A stretch of 64,000 bases of DNA from Intestinimonas timonensis (GTDB taxonomy: Bacteria; Bacillota; Clostridia; Oscillospirales; Oscillospiraceae): positions 1,356,382 to 1,420,381 of the forward strand of contig NZ_LR130817.1 in the NCBI RefSeq assembly GCF_900626145.1, read 5' to 3'. The notes under the pieces are model-generated. The model was not told where the DNA came from. It did no database searches and saw only the letters and a list, made by a program, of their open reading frames with translations. The position numbers were made by a program, and so were the translations under genes. Below are positions 47,983-57,633 of the stretch, piece by piece (the stretch's first letter is position 1; each line of letters starts with the position of its first letter).

Positions 47983-49203
47983 ATGGGAAAGCAGCTGGGC
48001 CTCTACATCCACATACCGTTTTGCAAAAGCAAGTGCGACTACTGTGACTTCTACTCCCTGTCCGGCCGCACCGAGCGCATGGATGACTACCAGAAGGCTC
48101 TGCTAACCCACATCAAGGAGACCGCCCCCCAGGCCAAGGGCTATCTGGTGGACACCATCTACTTCGGCGGCGGCACCCCCAGCTGCTACGGGGAAAAGCG
48201 TATCCGGGAGCTGCTCTCCGTGATCCGGCGGAAGTTCGAGGTGGCCGGCAATGCCGAGATCACCATGGAGGCCAATCCCGAGAGCGTCGACAAGAAGAGC
48301 ATGGTGCGGCTCCGCAGGGCAGGGATCAATCGCGTCTCCCTAGGGATGCAGTCCGCCCACGACGATGAGCTCGCATCCATCCACCGCCCCCACACCTTCC
48401 AGCAGGTCCAGGAGGCGGTGGCAGCCATTCGTGAGGCCAAGATCAAAAACCTGACCCTGGACCTGATGTACGGCCTGCCCGGTCAAGACATGGCCCGGTG
48501 GCAGGACTCGGTGGAGAAGGCCATCGCCCTTCAGCCCCAGCACATCTCCGGCTACGGCCTGAAGGTGGAGGAGGGCACCCCGCTGTGCGCCCGGGTGTCC
48601 CGTGGTGAGACGCTCCCTGATGACGACATGCAGGCTGATATGTACCTGTGGATGGTGGCCCGGCTGGAGCACGCCGGCTACCACCAATATGAGATCTCCA
48701 ACTTCGCTCAGTCCGGTTTCCAGTCCCGGCACAACCTGAAATACTGGCTCACCCGGCCCTACCTGGGTTTCGGCCCCGGTGCCCACTCCGACTTCGGCGG
48801 CCGGCGCTTCTCCTTCCTCCGGGACCTGGACGGCTACATTGACGGCGTGCTGGGCGGCAAGCCCATCATCGACTCCGACGACCTAATCCCCAAACGGGAG
48901 CGCTCCGGAGAGTACCTCATGCTCCGTCTGCGGACCACCCGCGGCATCGAGGAGTGGGAGTATCGCCGGGAATATTTTATGAACTTCGACCCCATCGAGG
49001 CCAAGCTGGCCGAGTACGAGCACAACGGCTGGGCAGCCCGGGACGGGCACCGCTGGCGGCTCACTCCCATCGGCTTTCTCATCTCCAACCAACTCATTGG
49101 CGAGCTGCTGGAGCGGCAGGAGAGCGCCACGCTGGAAACGACCCTTCCCAAGATACGCAAATCCCCTCCGCCGCCCCCTCCCCCTGAGCAATCCACCCCC
49201 TGA
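47983..49203 (+). CDS. hemW: HemW-like radical SAM protein
   Basis: A 406-residue radical SAM enzyme. The cluster motif is CKSKCDYCDF (Cys14, 18, 21 and the Phe typical of HemW), GGGTPS follows, and the HemW C-terminal domain is complete. HemW is thought to be a heme chaperone and is often misnamed coproporphyrinogen oxidase. The last 15 residues are a Pro-rich tail (PPPPPPPEQ) not usual for the family. Confidence 0.9.
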   Translation: MGKQLGLYIHIPFCKSKCDYCDFYSLSGRTERMDDYQKALLTHIKETAPQAKGYLVDTIYFGGGTPSCYGEKRIRELLSVIRRKFEVAGNAEITMEANPESVDKKSMVRLRRAGINRVSLGMQSAHDDELASIHRPHTFQQVQEAVAAIREAKIKNLTLDLMYGLPGQDMARWQDSVEKAIALQPQHISGYGLKVEEGTPLCARVSRGETLPDDDMQADMYLWMVARLEHAGYHQYEISNFAQSGFQSRHNLKYWLTRPYLGFGPGAHSDFGGRRFSFLRDLDGYIDGVLGGKPIIDSDDLIPKRERSGEYLMLRLRTTRGIEEWEYRREYFMNFDPIEAKLAEYEHNGWAARDGHRWRLTPIGFLISNQLIGELLERQESATLETTLPKIRKSPPPPPPPEQSTP

Positions 49204-49224
49204 TTCCAATGCTCTGCATACCGT

Positions 49225-49262
49225 CCCGGCAGGCCGTCATGACCCGGCCTGCCGGGCTTTTC
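49225..49262 (+). terminator. Terminator of hemW
   Basis: A 12-bp GC-rich stem (49225-49236 with 49245-49256) followed by a short T-rich tail. Confidence 0.8.
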
Positions 49263-49449
49263 ATTTGCAGCGCCGACATTCTAACTTTTTCCTAACATTG
49301 GTCTCTCCAGCCGCAAAACGACAGCTTTTCCCAACCTCTGCCGTTTACAAAAAAGGGGGGGTGTGTTAGGATTATACCTATCATGGATGGGCCGCCCAGC
49401 GGCCAGTCCCGTTCCCTTACACCCTGCACTGATTTTTGGAGGCAACAGC

Positions 49450-52400
49450 ATGAAACGATTTGGCATCCGGGCCACTGCGCTGGCCTTGGCTGTTCTGGTG
49501 GGTCTCTCCCCCACCGCGTCCGCGTCCATCGCTCTGGGGGACGAGCTCCACGGAGGAACCGTCTCCCTGGCACCTGGCTCCGAGCTGGTGGAGCAGGTCT
49601 TCTGGAGCAACTCCAAGTCCGACCTGCGCACCGAGCGGTACATCTCCTACTCCCCTGCCGACGGCGTCTACCCCGTAGTGGTTTACGGGGACAAGCTCAT
49701 GTCCCGGCAGGATCTGTCCGCCATGGCCAAGTCCCTGGAGGCCCAGGGGCTCCGGGTAGTGGGCGGCGTCAACGGTGACTTCTTCGACCTGTCCACCGGC
49801 AACGCCCTGGGCGTCATCATCAGCGACGGCGTTCTGCGCACAACCTCCGGCGGCTACTATGCCGTGGGTTTCCTGCCCGACGGTACTGCCTTCATCGGCA
49901 AGCCCGACCTGGCTGTCACCGCCACCTTCAATGGCTCCACCATGCGGGTCACCGATGTGAACAAGACCCGCACCGCCGCCGACGGCACCCATGAGGGCGG
50001 TCTGTACCTCTATACCGACGAGTTCAGTACCACCACCCAGCATACCAGTCCCGGCTACGACGTGATCCTCACCCCTGTCACCACCAATGTGGGCCAGACC
50101 GTGGATGTGGATCTGGACGTTACCGACACCGACGGTACTGCTTCGGAGGGTACCGCAGAGGCCTCCGAAGAGACACAGGACACAAATACGGAGGCCGCGT
50201 CCTCTGACGATATTGCCGCCGACTCCCAGGACGCGGAGGCCGCTCTCCCCGCCGAGGGCACCCGCGAGGTGGACGAGGTCACCGGCTCTCTGCTCCTCTC
50301 CGACGAGCTCACTGTGGGCGGACGTCTGGTGTGCACCGTCGACCAGGTGCTGGAGTCCACCACCTCCATCCAGATCCCGGAGGGCAAGCTGGTCCTCACC
50401 GTCAACAAGCAGAACAACGCGTGGCTCCTGGGCCAGGTATCCTCCCTGAAGCCCGGCGACCAGGTGAGCATTGATGTTACCGCCGCCGACAGCCGGTGGA
50501 ACGATGTGGTCACCGCCATCGGCGGCTACTACAAGATCGTCACCAACGGCCAGGTGGGACCCCAGACCGACTCCACCGCCAACCCCCGTACCGCCATCGG
50601 CATCAAGGCCGACGGCAGTGTGATTTTCTACGCCATTGACGGCCGGCAGTCCGGTTACAGCGTAGGCGCCACCCTCACCCAGGTGGCCCAGCGTCTCATA
50701 GAGCTTGGATGCGTGGAGGCCGTGGCCCTGGACGGCGGCGGCTCCACCACCATCGGCGCCACCATGCCAGGCAGTTCCTCCATGGAGATCCTCAACTCTC
50801 CCTCCGACGGCAGCCTGCGCACCGTCAGCAATGGCATCTTCCTGGTCTCCGAACTGGAGCCCAACGGGGTATTGGATCACTATTACGTCACCCCCTATGA
50901 CTCGGTGGTCCTCTCCGGCGCCCAGGCGGAGCTCAAGGCCACTCCTGTGGACGAAAACGGCTACACCTTCTCGGACAACACCACCGTCTCCTGGTCCATC
51001 CGCAACGGCGACGGCATCGTGGATGTAAACGGCGTCTTCACCGCCGGCAGTGAGAGCGGCACCACCCAGGTCACCGCCTCCTCGGGCCGGGCCGAGGGCA
51101 GCGCCTCTATCACCGTGGTCAAGACCCCCGACTCCATCTCGGTGACCAACCAGACCACCGGCGCTCCAGTCACCGCGCTGGCCCTGGACCCCCAGGAGAG
51201 TGTGGACCTCACTGCCAGCGCTGTGTGGAAGAAGATCTCACTCACCAGTCAGGACACCTGTTACACCTGGTCGGTAGACCCCGCCGTGGGCACCGTGGAT
51301 GAAAACGGCGTCTTTACTGCCGGGACCAAGAGCGCCACCGGAAATCTCACCGTCAGCGCCGGCGGCACCTACATCACCATTCCCATCACCGTGGCAGGCC
51401 ACATCCGTACCCTGGATGACTTCGAGACCGATGAGGGTCTGTCCGCCCTCACCAGTTCCTCCAACGCGGTGATCAACCGGGAATCCTCCGCCGATCTGGT
51501 CCGCTACGGCAAGCAGAGTGCCCGGGTGGATTACAGCGCCGGTGAGACCGGCTCCGCCTCTCTGGGCGCTTCCCTGGCCATCCCCACCGGCGACCGTTAC
51601 CTGAGCATGTGGGTCTACGGTGACGGCTCCGGCAACACCCTCACCGCCACCATCGCCGACAGCACCGGCAACACCAGCGACGTGGTTCTCTCCGCTCTGG
51701 ACTTCACCGGCTGGAAGCACCTGACTGCCGCCCTGCCTGAGAATGCCGTTTCCCTCCAGGGACTCACCGTGGTCTATGGCGGCGGCGAAAAGGCCATCGG
51801 CACCATCTATCTGGATCAGTTCACCACCGCGACAGAGGACCTAACCGATGAGACCGTCCCCACCGTCACTGTCACTGCCGAGAACGGCAAGCTCACTGGT
51901 TACGTCTCCGACAACATTGACAAGGACTTTGCCAAGTCGGCCATCACCCTGACCCTGGACGGCAAGAGCGTGGACTTCACCTGGAACGAGTCCACCGGCA
52001 CCCTGACCTACACCCTCCCCACCAGCGACGGCAAGCTCCACCGGCTCACCGTCACCGCTGTGGACCAGAGCGGCAATGTGGGCCGCGGCTCCTACAACAT
52101 CCTTCCCACCACCAACGAAGATGGCTCTACCACCTCTCAGAGCCCCTTCGTGGATATGACCGCCCACTGGGCCGATCTCTACACCACCTACCTTTATGAC
52201 ATGGGTGTTGTTCAGGGTGTGGAGTCCAGCGCCGGTCTCCTCTTCCAGCCTGACAAGAATATCACCCGGGGCGAGTTCTCCCTGATGGTGGCCCGCTGGC
52301 TGGGGCTGGACCTCACCGCCTATTCCGATGTCACCCTCCCCTTCGCCGATCTGGACACCACACCCTCCTGGTGTGTGGACGCCATGAAGGCCATGTACGC

Positions 52401-52689
52401 TGAGGGCATCATCAAGGGCAGCCTGGACAACGGCGTCCTCATGGGCCGGGCTACCGCCTCTATCAGCCGGGCCGAAGCCATGACCATCCTAGGCCGCATC
52501 CAGGGCAAGGGCTATGTGAGCCAGCCCCTCACCGACTTTACCGATGCCGCCTCCGTCCCCGCCTGGTCCCTCTCCTACGTGGAGTCCCTGGTGGGTCAGG
52601 GCATCATCTCCGGCTACAACGGCCTCCTCCGACCCAACGACTCCGTCACCCGGGCCGAGGTTTGCAAAATGCTCTTCTACCTCCTGTGA
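49450..52689 (+). CDS. S-layer-anchored phosphodiester glycosidase (NAGPA-like)
   Basis: A 1079-residue surface protein. A signal peptide (about 1-25, ending SASA) is followed by a NAGPA-type phosphodiester glycosidase domain (about 90-460) with VNGDFFDL, PRTAIGIK and the DGGGSTT loop; an acidic Ser/Thr/Glu insert lies inside it (about 220-275). Ig-like strands (about 480-670), a galactose-binding-like domain (about 680-800) and three SLH repeats at the C-terminus (TRGEFSLMVARWLGLDL, SRAEAMTILGRI, TRAEVCKMLFYLL) follow. It should be tethered to the wall and cleave sugar phosphodiesters. ATG at 49450 follows TTGGAGG. Confidence 0.9.
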   Translation: MKRFGIRATALALAVLVGLSPTASASIALGDELHGGTVSLAPGSELVEQVFWSNSKSDLRTERYISYSPADGVYPVVVYGDKLMSRQDLSAMAKSLEAQGLRVVGGVNGDFFDLSTGNALGVIISDGVLRTTSGGYYAVGFLPDGTAFIGKPDLAVTATFNGSTMRVTDVNKTRTAADGTHEGGLYLYTDEFSTTTQHTSPGYDVILTPVTTNVGQTVDVDLDVTDTDGTASEGTAEASEETQDTNTEAASSDDIAADSQDAEAALPAEGTREVDEVTGSLLLSDELTVGGRLVCTVDQVLESTTSIQIPEGKLVLTVNKQNNAWLLGQVSSLKPGDQVSIDVTAADSRWNDVVTAIGGYYKIVTNGQVGPQTDSTANPRTAIGIKADGSVIFYAIDGRQSGYSVGATLTQVAQRLIELGCVEAVALDGGGSTTIGATMPGSSSMEILNSPSDGSLRTVSNGIFLVSELEPNGVLDHYYVTPYDSVVLSGAQAELKATPVDENGYTFSDNTTVSWSIRNGDGIVDVNGVFTAGSESGTTQVTASSGRAEGSASITVVKTPDSISVTNQTTGAPVTALALDPQESVDLTASAVWKKISLTSQDTCYTWSVDPAVGTVDENGVFTAGTKSATGNLTVSAGGTYITIPITVAGHIRTLDDFETDEGLSALTSSSNAVINRESSADLVRYGKQSARVDYSAGETGSASLGASLAIPTGDRYLSMWVYGDGSGNTLTATIADSTGNTSDVVLSALDFTGWKHLTAALPENAVSLQGLTVVYGGGEKAIGTIYLDQFTTATEDLTDETVPTVTVTAENGKLTGYVSDNIDKDFAKSAITLTLDGKSVDFTWNESTGTLTYTLPTSDGKLHRLTVTAVDQSGNVGRGSYNILPTTNEDGSTTSQSPFVDMTAHWADLYTTYLYDMGVVQGVESSAGLLFQPDKNITRGEFSLMVARWLGLDLTAYSDVTLPFADLDTTPSWCVDAMKAMYAEGIIKGSLDNGVLMGRATASISRAEAMTILGRIQGKGYVSQPLTDFTDAASVPAWSLSYVESLVGQGIISGYNGLLRPNDSVTRAEVCKMLFYLL

Positions 52690-52703
52690 CCCTTTTCCTT
52701 CCA

Positions 52704-52738
52704 GACCCCGTCGTCCCATGGACGGCGGGGTCTTTTTT
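52704..52738 (+). terminator. Terminator of the SLH protein gene
   Basis: A 12-bp stem with one G-T pair (52704-52715 with 52721-52732) followed by six T residues. Confidence 0.88.
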
Positions 52739-52849
52739 CCACCTTTTGGCCCAGATGGTGGAAAAAGCCCCCCTTGACAGAGACTCAAAAAGCCGGTATC
52801 ATGATGTTAGCCGGCAGGATCTTCCACCGGCACAGTTGAATATCTCTGG

Positions 52850-53011
52850 TACGCAGGTGCGCCAATGGCGCTTTACAAGGGAAGTCGGGTGAGAATCCCG
52901 CACAAAGCCGTTGCTGTGTTGGCGGAGGGGCCCTCAGATGTCACTGGAGTTAAATGCTCCGGGAAGGCGGGGACCGCGCTGGACGCCGAAGTCAGAATAC
53001 CTGCCTGCGTA
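52850..53011 (+). promoter_or_regulatory. Cobalamin riboswitch
   Basis: The outer P1 stem is TACGCAGG (52850-52857) with CCTGCGTA (53004-53011). Inside are the conserved AAGGGAAGTC, GGTGAGAATCCCGCAC and GAAGTCAGAATACCTGCC blocks of the B12 riboswitch. It precedes a terminator and the small cysteine-rich gene at 53151. Confidence 0.95.
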
Positions 53012-53081
53012 TGACGCACACAAAAACCTCTCCGAGCCTGAGAGGGTGCCGCGCTCCCGCCCTGTCCGGCGGGAGGCTATT

Positions 53082-53113
53082 GCTGCACGCTGCTTGGGCC
53101 GTGCAGCTTTTTT
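53082..53113 (+). terminator. Riboswitch-linked terminator
   Basis: An 8-bp stem (53082-53089 with 53100-53107) followed by six T residues, 38 bp before the start codon. A second hairpin (arms CTCCCGCC/GGCGGGAG near 53054-53076) lies between riboswitch and terminator and may be part of the switch. Confidence 0.8.
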
Positions 53114-53150
53114 GCTGCCCGGAGACCGCCATGATGGAAAGGAGTCCGCC

Positions 53151-53468
53151 ATGAGTGAACGTGACCGCGCCGGTGCAGGCGCCCCCAACTGGAAAGGCAA
53201 AGCCTTTTCCTTCTTCTCCCATCGTCAGTGCGAGTACTTCCCCTGCCATCCCACCAACGACCCGGACAACTTCAACTGCCTCTTCTGCTACTGCCCCCTT
53301 TACGCACTTGGTCCCGACTGCGGCGGTAACTTCCGCTACACGGAAAAGGGAATCAAGGACTGCAGCCGCTGTACTCTGCCCCACCAGCGGGACAACTACG
53401 GCTATGTCACTGCCAAGTTTCAGGAAATCGCCCGCCGGATGGCGGAGGAACGGGAGCGGAACCGCTGA
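53151..53468 (+). CDS. Cysteine-rich small-domain protein under B12 control
   Basis: A 105-residue protein with a run of conserved cysteines: FFSHRQCEYFPCH, FNCLFCYCPLYALGPDCGG and KDCSRCTLPH. This is the cysteine-rich small domain (PF04071-like), a putative metal-binding module seen with corrinoid genes. The cobalamin riboswitch ties it to B12 or cobalt. It might bind cobalt or a precursor; no enzyme activity can be assigned. AAAGGAG precedes the ATG. Confidence 0.85.
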   Translation: MSERDRAGAGAPNWKGKAFSFFSHRQCEYFPCHPTNDPDNFNCLFCYCPLYALGPDCGGNFRYTEKGIKDCSRCTLPHQRDNYGYVTAKFQEIARRMAEERERNR

Positions 53469-53532
53469 GCACGCCCCTTTTACGGGAAGGGGGACATATC
53501 ACATCCTGCCATTCCTGTTTGTAGGATACGCG

Positions 53533-53568
53533 AAAAGGGCCCCGGACACCATGTCCGGGGCCCTTTTT
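53533..53568 (+). terminator. Terminator of the cysteine-rich protein gene
   Basis: A 12-bp GC stem extended by A-T pairs (53533-53548 with 53552-53567), loop of 3 nt, ending in five T. Confidence 0.92.
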
Positions 53569-53626
53569 GTCCAGGCGGCGCGCCGTCTCCGCCCCAAAAA
53601 ACAGGTCCCATTTTGCGGGTTTCCGG

Positions 53627-53654
53627 TTGCGCCCCGGGCCAAAGCTGGTATAAT
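53627..53654 (+). promoter_or_regulatory. Promoter of lysA
   Basis: TTGCGC (53627-53632), 16 bp, TATAAT (53649-53654), 64 bp before the lysA start. Confidence 0.75.
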
Positions 53655-53717
53655 AGTGGCCAGATGATTTTGGGGAGCCTTTGCTCCCTTTCACCAAAGA
53701 TTGGGAGGGAACCACCT

Positions 53718-55007
53718 ATGTGCATGGAGATCCGAGACAACACCCTTTATTTTGACGGCTGTGACACCACTGCCCTGGCCAAGACCTACGGCACCCCGCT
53801 GTACGCCTACTCCCAGACCGCTTTGGAGGACCGTTTCCGGGCCCTTCACACCGAGTTTCTGGACAAGTGGGAGAACACCCGGGCGGCCTATGCCGCCAAG
53901 GCCTTCTGCACCCCCGCCCTGCTGCGGCTGGTCAAAGATGCAGGACTGTGCGTGGATGTGGTCTCCGGCGGTGAGCTCACCTGCGCCCTCTCTGCTGATT
54001 TCCCTGCCGAGCGCATTGAGTTCAACGGCAACAACAAGCTGCCCGCCGAGCTGGAGCTGGCGGTGGAGAGCGGCGTGGGCCGCATTATCATCGATGGTCT
54101 CCAGGAGCTCTCCCTGCTGGAGTCCATCTGCGCCCGGAAGGGCAAGAAAATGAAGGTCCTCTACCGGGTCACCCCCGGCGTCAAGGCCGACACCCACGAC
54201 TATATCATCACTGGCAAGAAGGATTCCAAGTTCGGCATTCCCCTGGACGAGGATATCATTTACCCCGCCATCAAAGCCGCCATTGACTCCCCGTGGGTGG
54301 ACCTGCTGGGCCTCCACTTCCACGTGGGCTCCCAGCTCTTTGAGGTTCGCCCTTACCTGGAGGCTCTGGAGGTGGTGCTGGGCCTGGTGAAGGAGACCTG
54401 GACGCGCTATCACTTCGCCATGACCGAGCTCAATGTGGGCGGCGGCTTCGGCATCTGCTACACCGATGAGGTGCCCAAGGGCTACGGCTGGTACCTGGAC
54501 CCCCTCATGGAGCGCATCGATACCTTCTTCCGGGATCTGGGGCTCCCCCGTCCGGCGGTGGTCACCGAGCCCGGGCGCAGTGTGGTCGGCGAGGCCGGCA
54601 TTACCCTCTATACCGTGGGGTCCATCAAGGACATCCCTGGGGTGCGGAAGTACGTGTCCGTGGACGGCGGCATGACCGACAACATCCGCCCCGCCCTCTA
54701 CCAGGCCAAGTACCGGGCCATCGCCGCCAACAAGGCGGAGGCCCCCGCCACAGAGACGGTGACGGTGTGTGGCAAGTGCTGCGAGTCGGGGGACGTCCTC
54801 CTCCGTGACGCCGCCCTCCCCACCCTGGAGGCAGGAGACACCCTGGCCGTCTTCTCCACCGGCGCCTACGGCTATTCCATGGCCAGCAACTATAACTCCA
54901 ACCCCATCCCAGCTGTGGCTCTGGTGAAGGAGGGCCGCTCCGGGCTCATGGTCCGGCGGCAGACCTGGGAGGATCTCCTCGCCACCAGCTGCAATCCCGG
55001 CCTGTAA
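53718..55007 (+). CDS. lysA: Diaminopimelate decarboxylase
   Basis: A 429-residue PLP enzyme that makes lysine from meso-diaminopimelate. YAAKAF holds the PLP lysine (about residue 59), LHFHVGSQ and GGGFGICY bind phosphate, TEPGRSVVG is conserved, and GKCCESGD carries the active-site Cys and Glu. ATG at 53718 follows GGGAGG. All LysA landmarks are intact, unlike the paralogue at 44846. It is a single-gene unit followed by a hairpin (about 55019-55051). Confidence 0.96.
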   Translation: MCMEIRDNTLYFDGCDTTALAKTYGTPLYAYSQTALEDRFRALHTEFLDKWENTRAAYAAKAFCTPALLRLVKDAGLCVDVVSGGELTCALSADFPAERIEFNGNNKLPAELELAVESGVGRIIIDGLQELSLLESICARKGKKMKVLYRVTPGVKADTHDYIITGKKDSKFGIPLDEDIIYPAIKAAIDSPWVDLLGLHFHVGSQLFEVRPYLEALEVVLGLVKETWTRYHFAMTELNVGGGFGICYTDEVPKGYGWYLDPLMERIDTFFRDLGLPRPAVVTEPGRSVVGEAGITLYTVGSIKDIPGVRKYVSVDGGMTDNIRPALYQAKYRAIAANKAEAPATETVTVCGKCCESGDVLLRDAALPTLEAGDTLAVFSTGAYGYSMASNYNSNPIPAVALVKEGRSGLMVRRQTWEDLLATSCNPGL

Positions 55008-55207
55008 ACCAGCGGGAACCCATCCCCTCCGGCCGTTGCCGGAGGGGATGGACCTGCTACTTTGCTGCATACACGCCGTTTTCTGGGAAAATCGCACAGC
55101 CTGCCGGTCCCGTATTTGTGCATTCTCATATTTTTTTTGCAGACCTGAATTTTCATCTGTTCTTTTCCTATGAGATGTGCTAAACTAAATAGCGTGAAAT
55201 TGATTTG

Positions 55208-55269
55208 GCAACGGCTGTAACGAAGTGCTTGCGCGCACGGGCTGGTTACGGCGGTTGCTTTTCTTTTTT
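55208..55269 (+). terminator. Terminator-like hairpin in the nfnA leader
   Basis: An imperfect 14-bp stem (55208-55222 with 55245-55258; GCAAC/GTTGC and GTAAC/GTTAC pairs) followed by an 11-nt tract of T with one C, 35 bp before the nfnA start. It may attenuate nfnAB. Confidence 0.6.
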
Positions 55270-55303
55270 CCCAGCCCATCATTGACTAAGGGAGGAGCAC
55301 ATC

Positions 55304-56146
55304 ATGTACCGTATCGTGGAAAAAACACCCCTGAACCCCACTGTCACCAAGATGGTGGTGGAAGCCCCCCTCATCGCCAAGAAGGCCCTGCCCGGCCAGT
55401 TTGTCATTCTGCGGGCGGGTGCCGACTCCGAGCGCATTCCCCTCACCGTGGCCGACTATGACCGTGAAAAGGGCACCGTTACCGTCATCTTCCAGGTGGT
55501 GGGTGGCGGCACCATGGAGCTCAACGCTCTGAAGGAGGGCGAGTCTCTCCATGACTTCGTAGGCCCTCTGGGCCGGGCCAGCGAGCTGGACGGTCTCAAG
55601 AAGGTCTGCGTGGTTGGCGGCGGCGTGGGCTGTGCCATCGCTCTGCCGGTGGCCAAGGCCCTCCACGAGAAGGGCGCCGAGGTCCACAGCGTGGTGGGCT
55701 TCCGGAACCAGGACCTGGTCATTCTGGAGGACGAGTTCCGCGCCTGCAGCGACAAGTTCGTTCTCATGAGCGATGACGGCAGCTGCGGCCGCAAGGGTCT
55801 GGTCACCGCCGCCCTGGAGGAGCTCATCCAGGCCGGTGAGAACTACGACGAGGTCATCGCCATCGGTCCCCTGGTGATGATGAAGTTCGTGGTGGCCGTC
55901 ACCAAGAAGTACAACGTGAAGACGGTGGTCTCCATGAACCCCATCATGATCGACGGCACCGGCATGTGCGGCGGCTGCCGGCTCACTGTGGGCGGCAAGA
56001 CCCGGTTCGCCTGCGTGGACGGACCGGAATTCGACGGCTTTGAGGTGGACTTTGACGAGGCCATCCACCGTGGCGCCATGTACAAGGACTTCGAGGCCCA
56101 CGCCCGGGAAGAGGCCTGCAATCTTTTGAACCAGGAGGTACGCTGA
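55304..56146 (+). CDS. nfnA: NfnA: FAD/NAD-binding subunit of ferredoxin:NADP transhydrogenase
   Basis: A 280-residue ferredoxin-NADP reductase-type protein. The FAD site shows GQFVILRAG and RIPLTVADYD, the NAD site VVGGGVGCAIALPVAKAL, and the C-terminal CGGCRLTVGG with FACVDGPEFDG holds the [2Fe-2S] cluster. With NfnB it forms the electron-bifurcating NADH-dependent ferredoxin:NADP oxidoreductase of anaerobes; older names are sulfide dehydrogenase or glutamate synthase beta-like. Two bases separate it from nfnB. Confidence 0.93.
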   Translation: MYRIVEKTPLNPTVTKMVVEAPLIAKKALPGQFVILRAGADSERIPLTVADYDREKGTVTVIFQVVGGGTMELNALKEGESLHDFVGPLGRASELDGLKKVCVVGGGVGCAIALPVAKALHEKGAEVHSVVGFRNQDLVILEDEFRACSDKFVLMSDDGSCGRKGLVTAALEELIQAGENYDEVIAIGPLVMMKFVVAVTKKYNVKTVVSMNPIMIDGTGMCGGCRLTVGGKTRFACVDGPEFDGFEVDFDEAIHRGAMYKDFEAHAREEACNLLNQEVR

Positions 56147-56148
56147 CC

Positions 56149-57540
56149 ATGGCCAATATGAGTTTGACAAAATGCCCCATGCCCAGCCAGGACCCTGAGG
56201 TCCGCAGCCACAACTTTGACGAGGTGGCCCTGGGCTATACCGCTGAGATGGCCGTGGAGGAGGCCAAGCGCTGCCTCAACTGCCCAAAGAAGCCCTGCCA
56301 CAGCGGCTGTCCCGTGGGCATTGATATCCCCGCCTTCATCGGCAAGGTGGCCGAGGAGGACTTCGCCGGGGCCTATGAGGTTCTGTCCCAGTCCACCACT
56401 CTGGCCGCTGTCTGCGGTCGGGTCTGCCCCCAGGAGAGCCAGTGCGAGGGCAAGTGCGTCCGGGGCGTCAAGGGTGAGCCGGTGGCCATTGGCCGACTGG
56501 AGCGCTTCGTGGCCGACTGGCACCGTGAGCATGCTCACGAGGAGCCGGTGAAGGCCGCCCCCAACGTCCACAAGGTGGCGGTGGTGGGCTCCGGCCCCAG
56601 CGGCCTCACCTGCGCCGGCGACCTGGCCAAGCTGGGCTACGCCGTCACCGTCTTTGAGGCCCTCCACACCCCCGGCGGCGTGCTGGTTTACGGCATCCCC
56701 GAGTTCCGTCTCCCCAAGGAGCTGGTCCGCAAGGAGATCGCCACCCTGGAGGCCATGGGCGTGGAATTCCAGACCAACATGGTCATCGGCAAGGTGCTCA
56801 CCGTGGACGAGCTGATGGAAGATATGGGCTACGAGTGCGTCTACCTGGCCTCCGGCGCCGGTCTCCCCTCCTTTATGGGCATCCCCGGCGAGACCCTCAA
56901 CGGGGTCTACTCCGCCAACGAGTACCTCACCCGGGTGAACCTGATGAAGGCCTACCGCCCCGACAGCCACACCCCCATCGCCAAGAGCAAATCCGTGGCC
57001 GTGGTGGGCGGCGGCAACGTGGCCATGGACGCCGCCCGCTGCGCCAAGCGCCTGGGCGCCGAAAACGTCTACATCGTCTACCGCCGCAGCATGGACGAGC
57101 TCCCCGCCCGTAAGGAGGAGGTGGAGCACGCCGAGGAGGAGGGTATCATCTTCCGCCTGCTCACCAACCCCGTGGAGGTCCTGGGTGACGAGACCGGCCA
57201 TGTCAAGGGCATGAAGTGCATCCGGATGGAGCTGGGCGAGCCTGACGCCTCCGGCCGCCGCCGCCCCGTGCCCGTCCCCGACAGCGAGTTCGTGCTGGAT
57301 GTGGACACCATGATCATGTCCATCGGCACCTCCCCCAACCCCCTCATCCGCTCCACCACCCCCGGTCTGGAGACCAACAAGCACGGCTGCATCGTCACCA
57401 ACGGCGAGGACGGCCTCACCAGCCGCACCGGCGTCTACGCCGGCGGTGACGCCGTCACCGGCGCCGCCACCGTCATCCTGGCCATGGGCGCCGGCAAGCA
57501 GGCCGCAGCCGCCATCCACAAGTACATCCAGGAGAAGTAA
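56149..57540 (+). CDS. nfnB: NfnB: large subunit of ferredoxin:NADP transhydrogenase
   Basis: A 463-residue flavoprotein. Cysteines for two [4Fe-4S] clusters lie in CLNCPKKPCHSGCP (about 42-55) and CGRVCPQESQCEGKC (about 88-102). FAD (VVGSGPSGLTCAGDLA) and NADPH (VVGGGNVAMDAARCA) Rossmann motifs follow, and the C-terminal GDAVTGAATVILAMGAGK is typical. It is often annotated GltA, but no large glutamate synthase subunit is near, and adjacency to nfnA decides for NfnB. Confidence 0.94.
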   Translation: MANMSLTKCPMPSQDPEVRSHNFDEVALGYTAEMAVEEAKRCLNCPKKPCHSGCPVGIDIPAFIGKVAEEDFAGAYEVLSQSTTLAAVCGRVCPQESQCEGKCVRGVKGEPVAIGRLERFVADWHREHAHEEPVKAAPNVHKVAVVGSGPSGLTCAGDLAKLGYAVTVFEALHTPGGVLVYGIPEFRLPKELVRKEIATLEAMGVEFQTNMVIGKVLTVDELMEDMGYECVYLASGAGLPSFMGIPGETLNGVYSANEYLTRVNLMKAYRPDSHTPIAKSKSVAVVGGGNVAMDAARCAKRLGAENVYIVYRRSMDELPARKEEVEHAEEEGIIFRLLTNPVEVLGDETGHVKGMKCIRMELGEPDASGRRRPVPVPDSEFVLDVDTMIMSIGTSPNPLIRSTTPGLETNKHGCIVTNGEDGLTSRTGVYAGGDAVTGAATVILAMGAGKQAAAAIHKYIQEK

Positions 57541-57633
57541 GCTCTTTTCCTCCGCAGATGTGACAAGGGCGTGCCCTTCTCCCTCCTCTCCCCTTGTGGA
57601 ACCTGCCGTTTTTTCAAATCGGCAAAAAAACAC

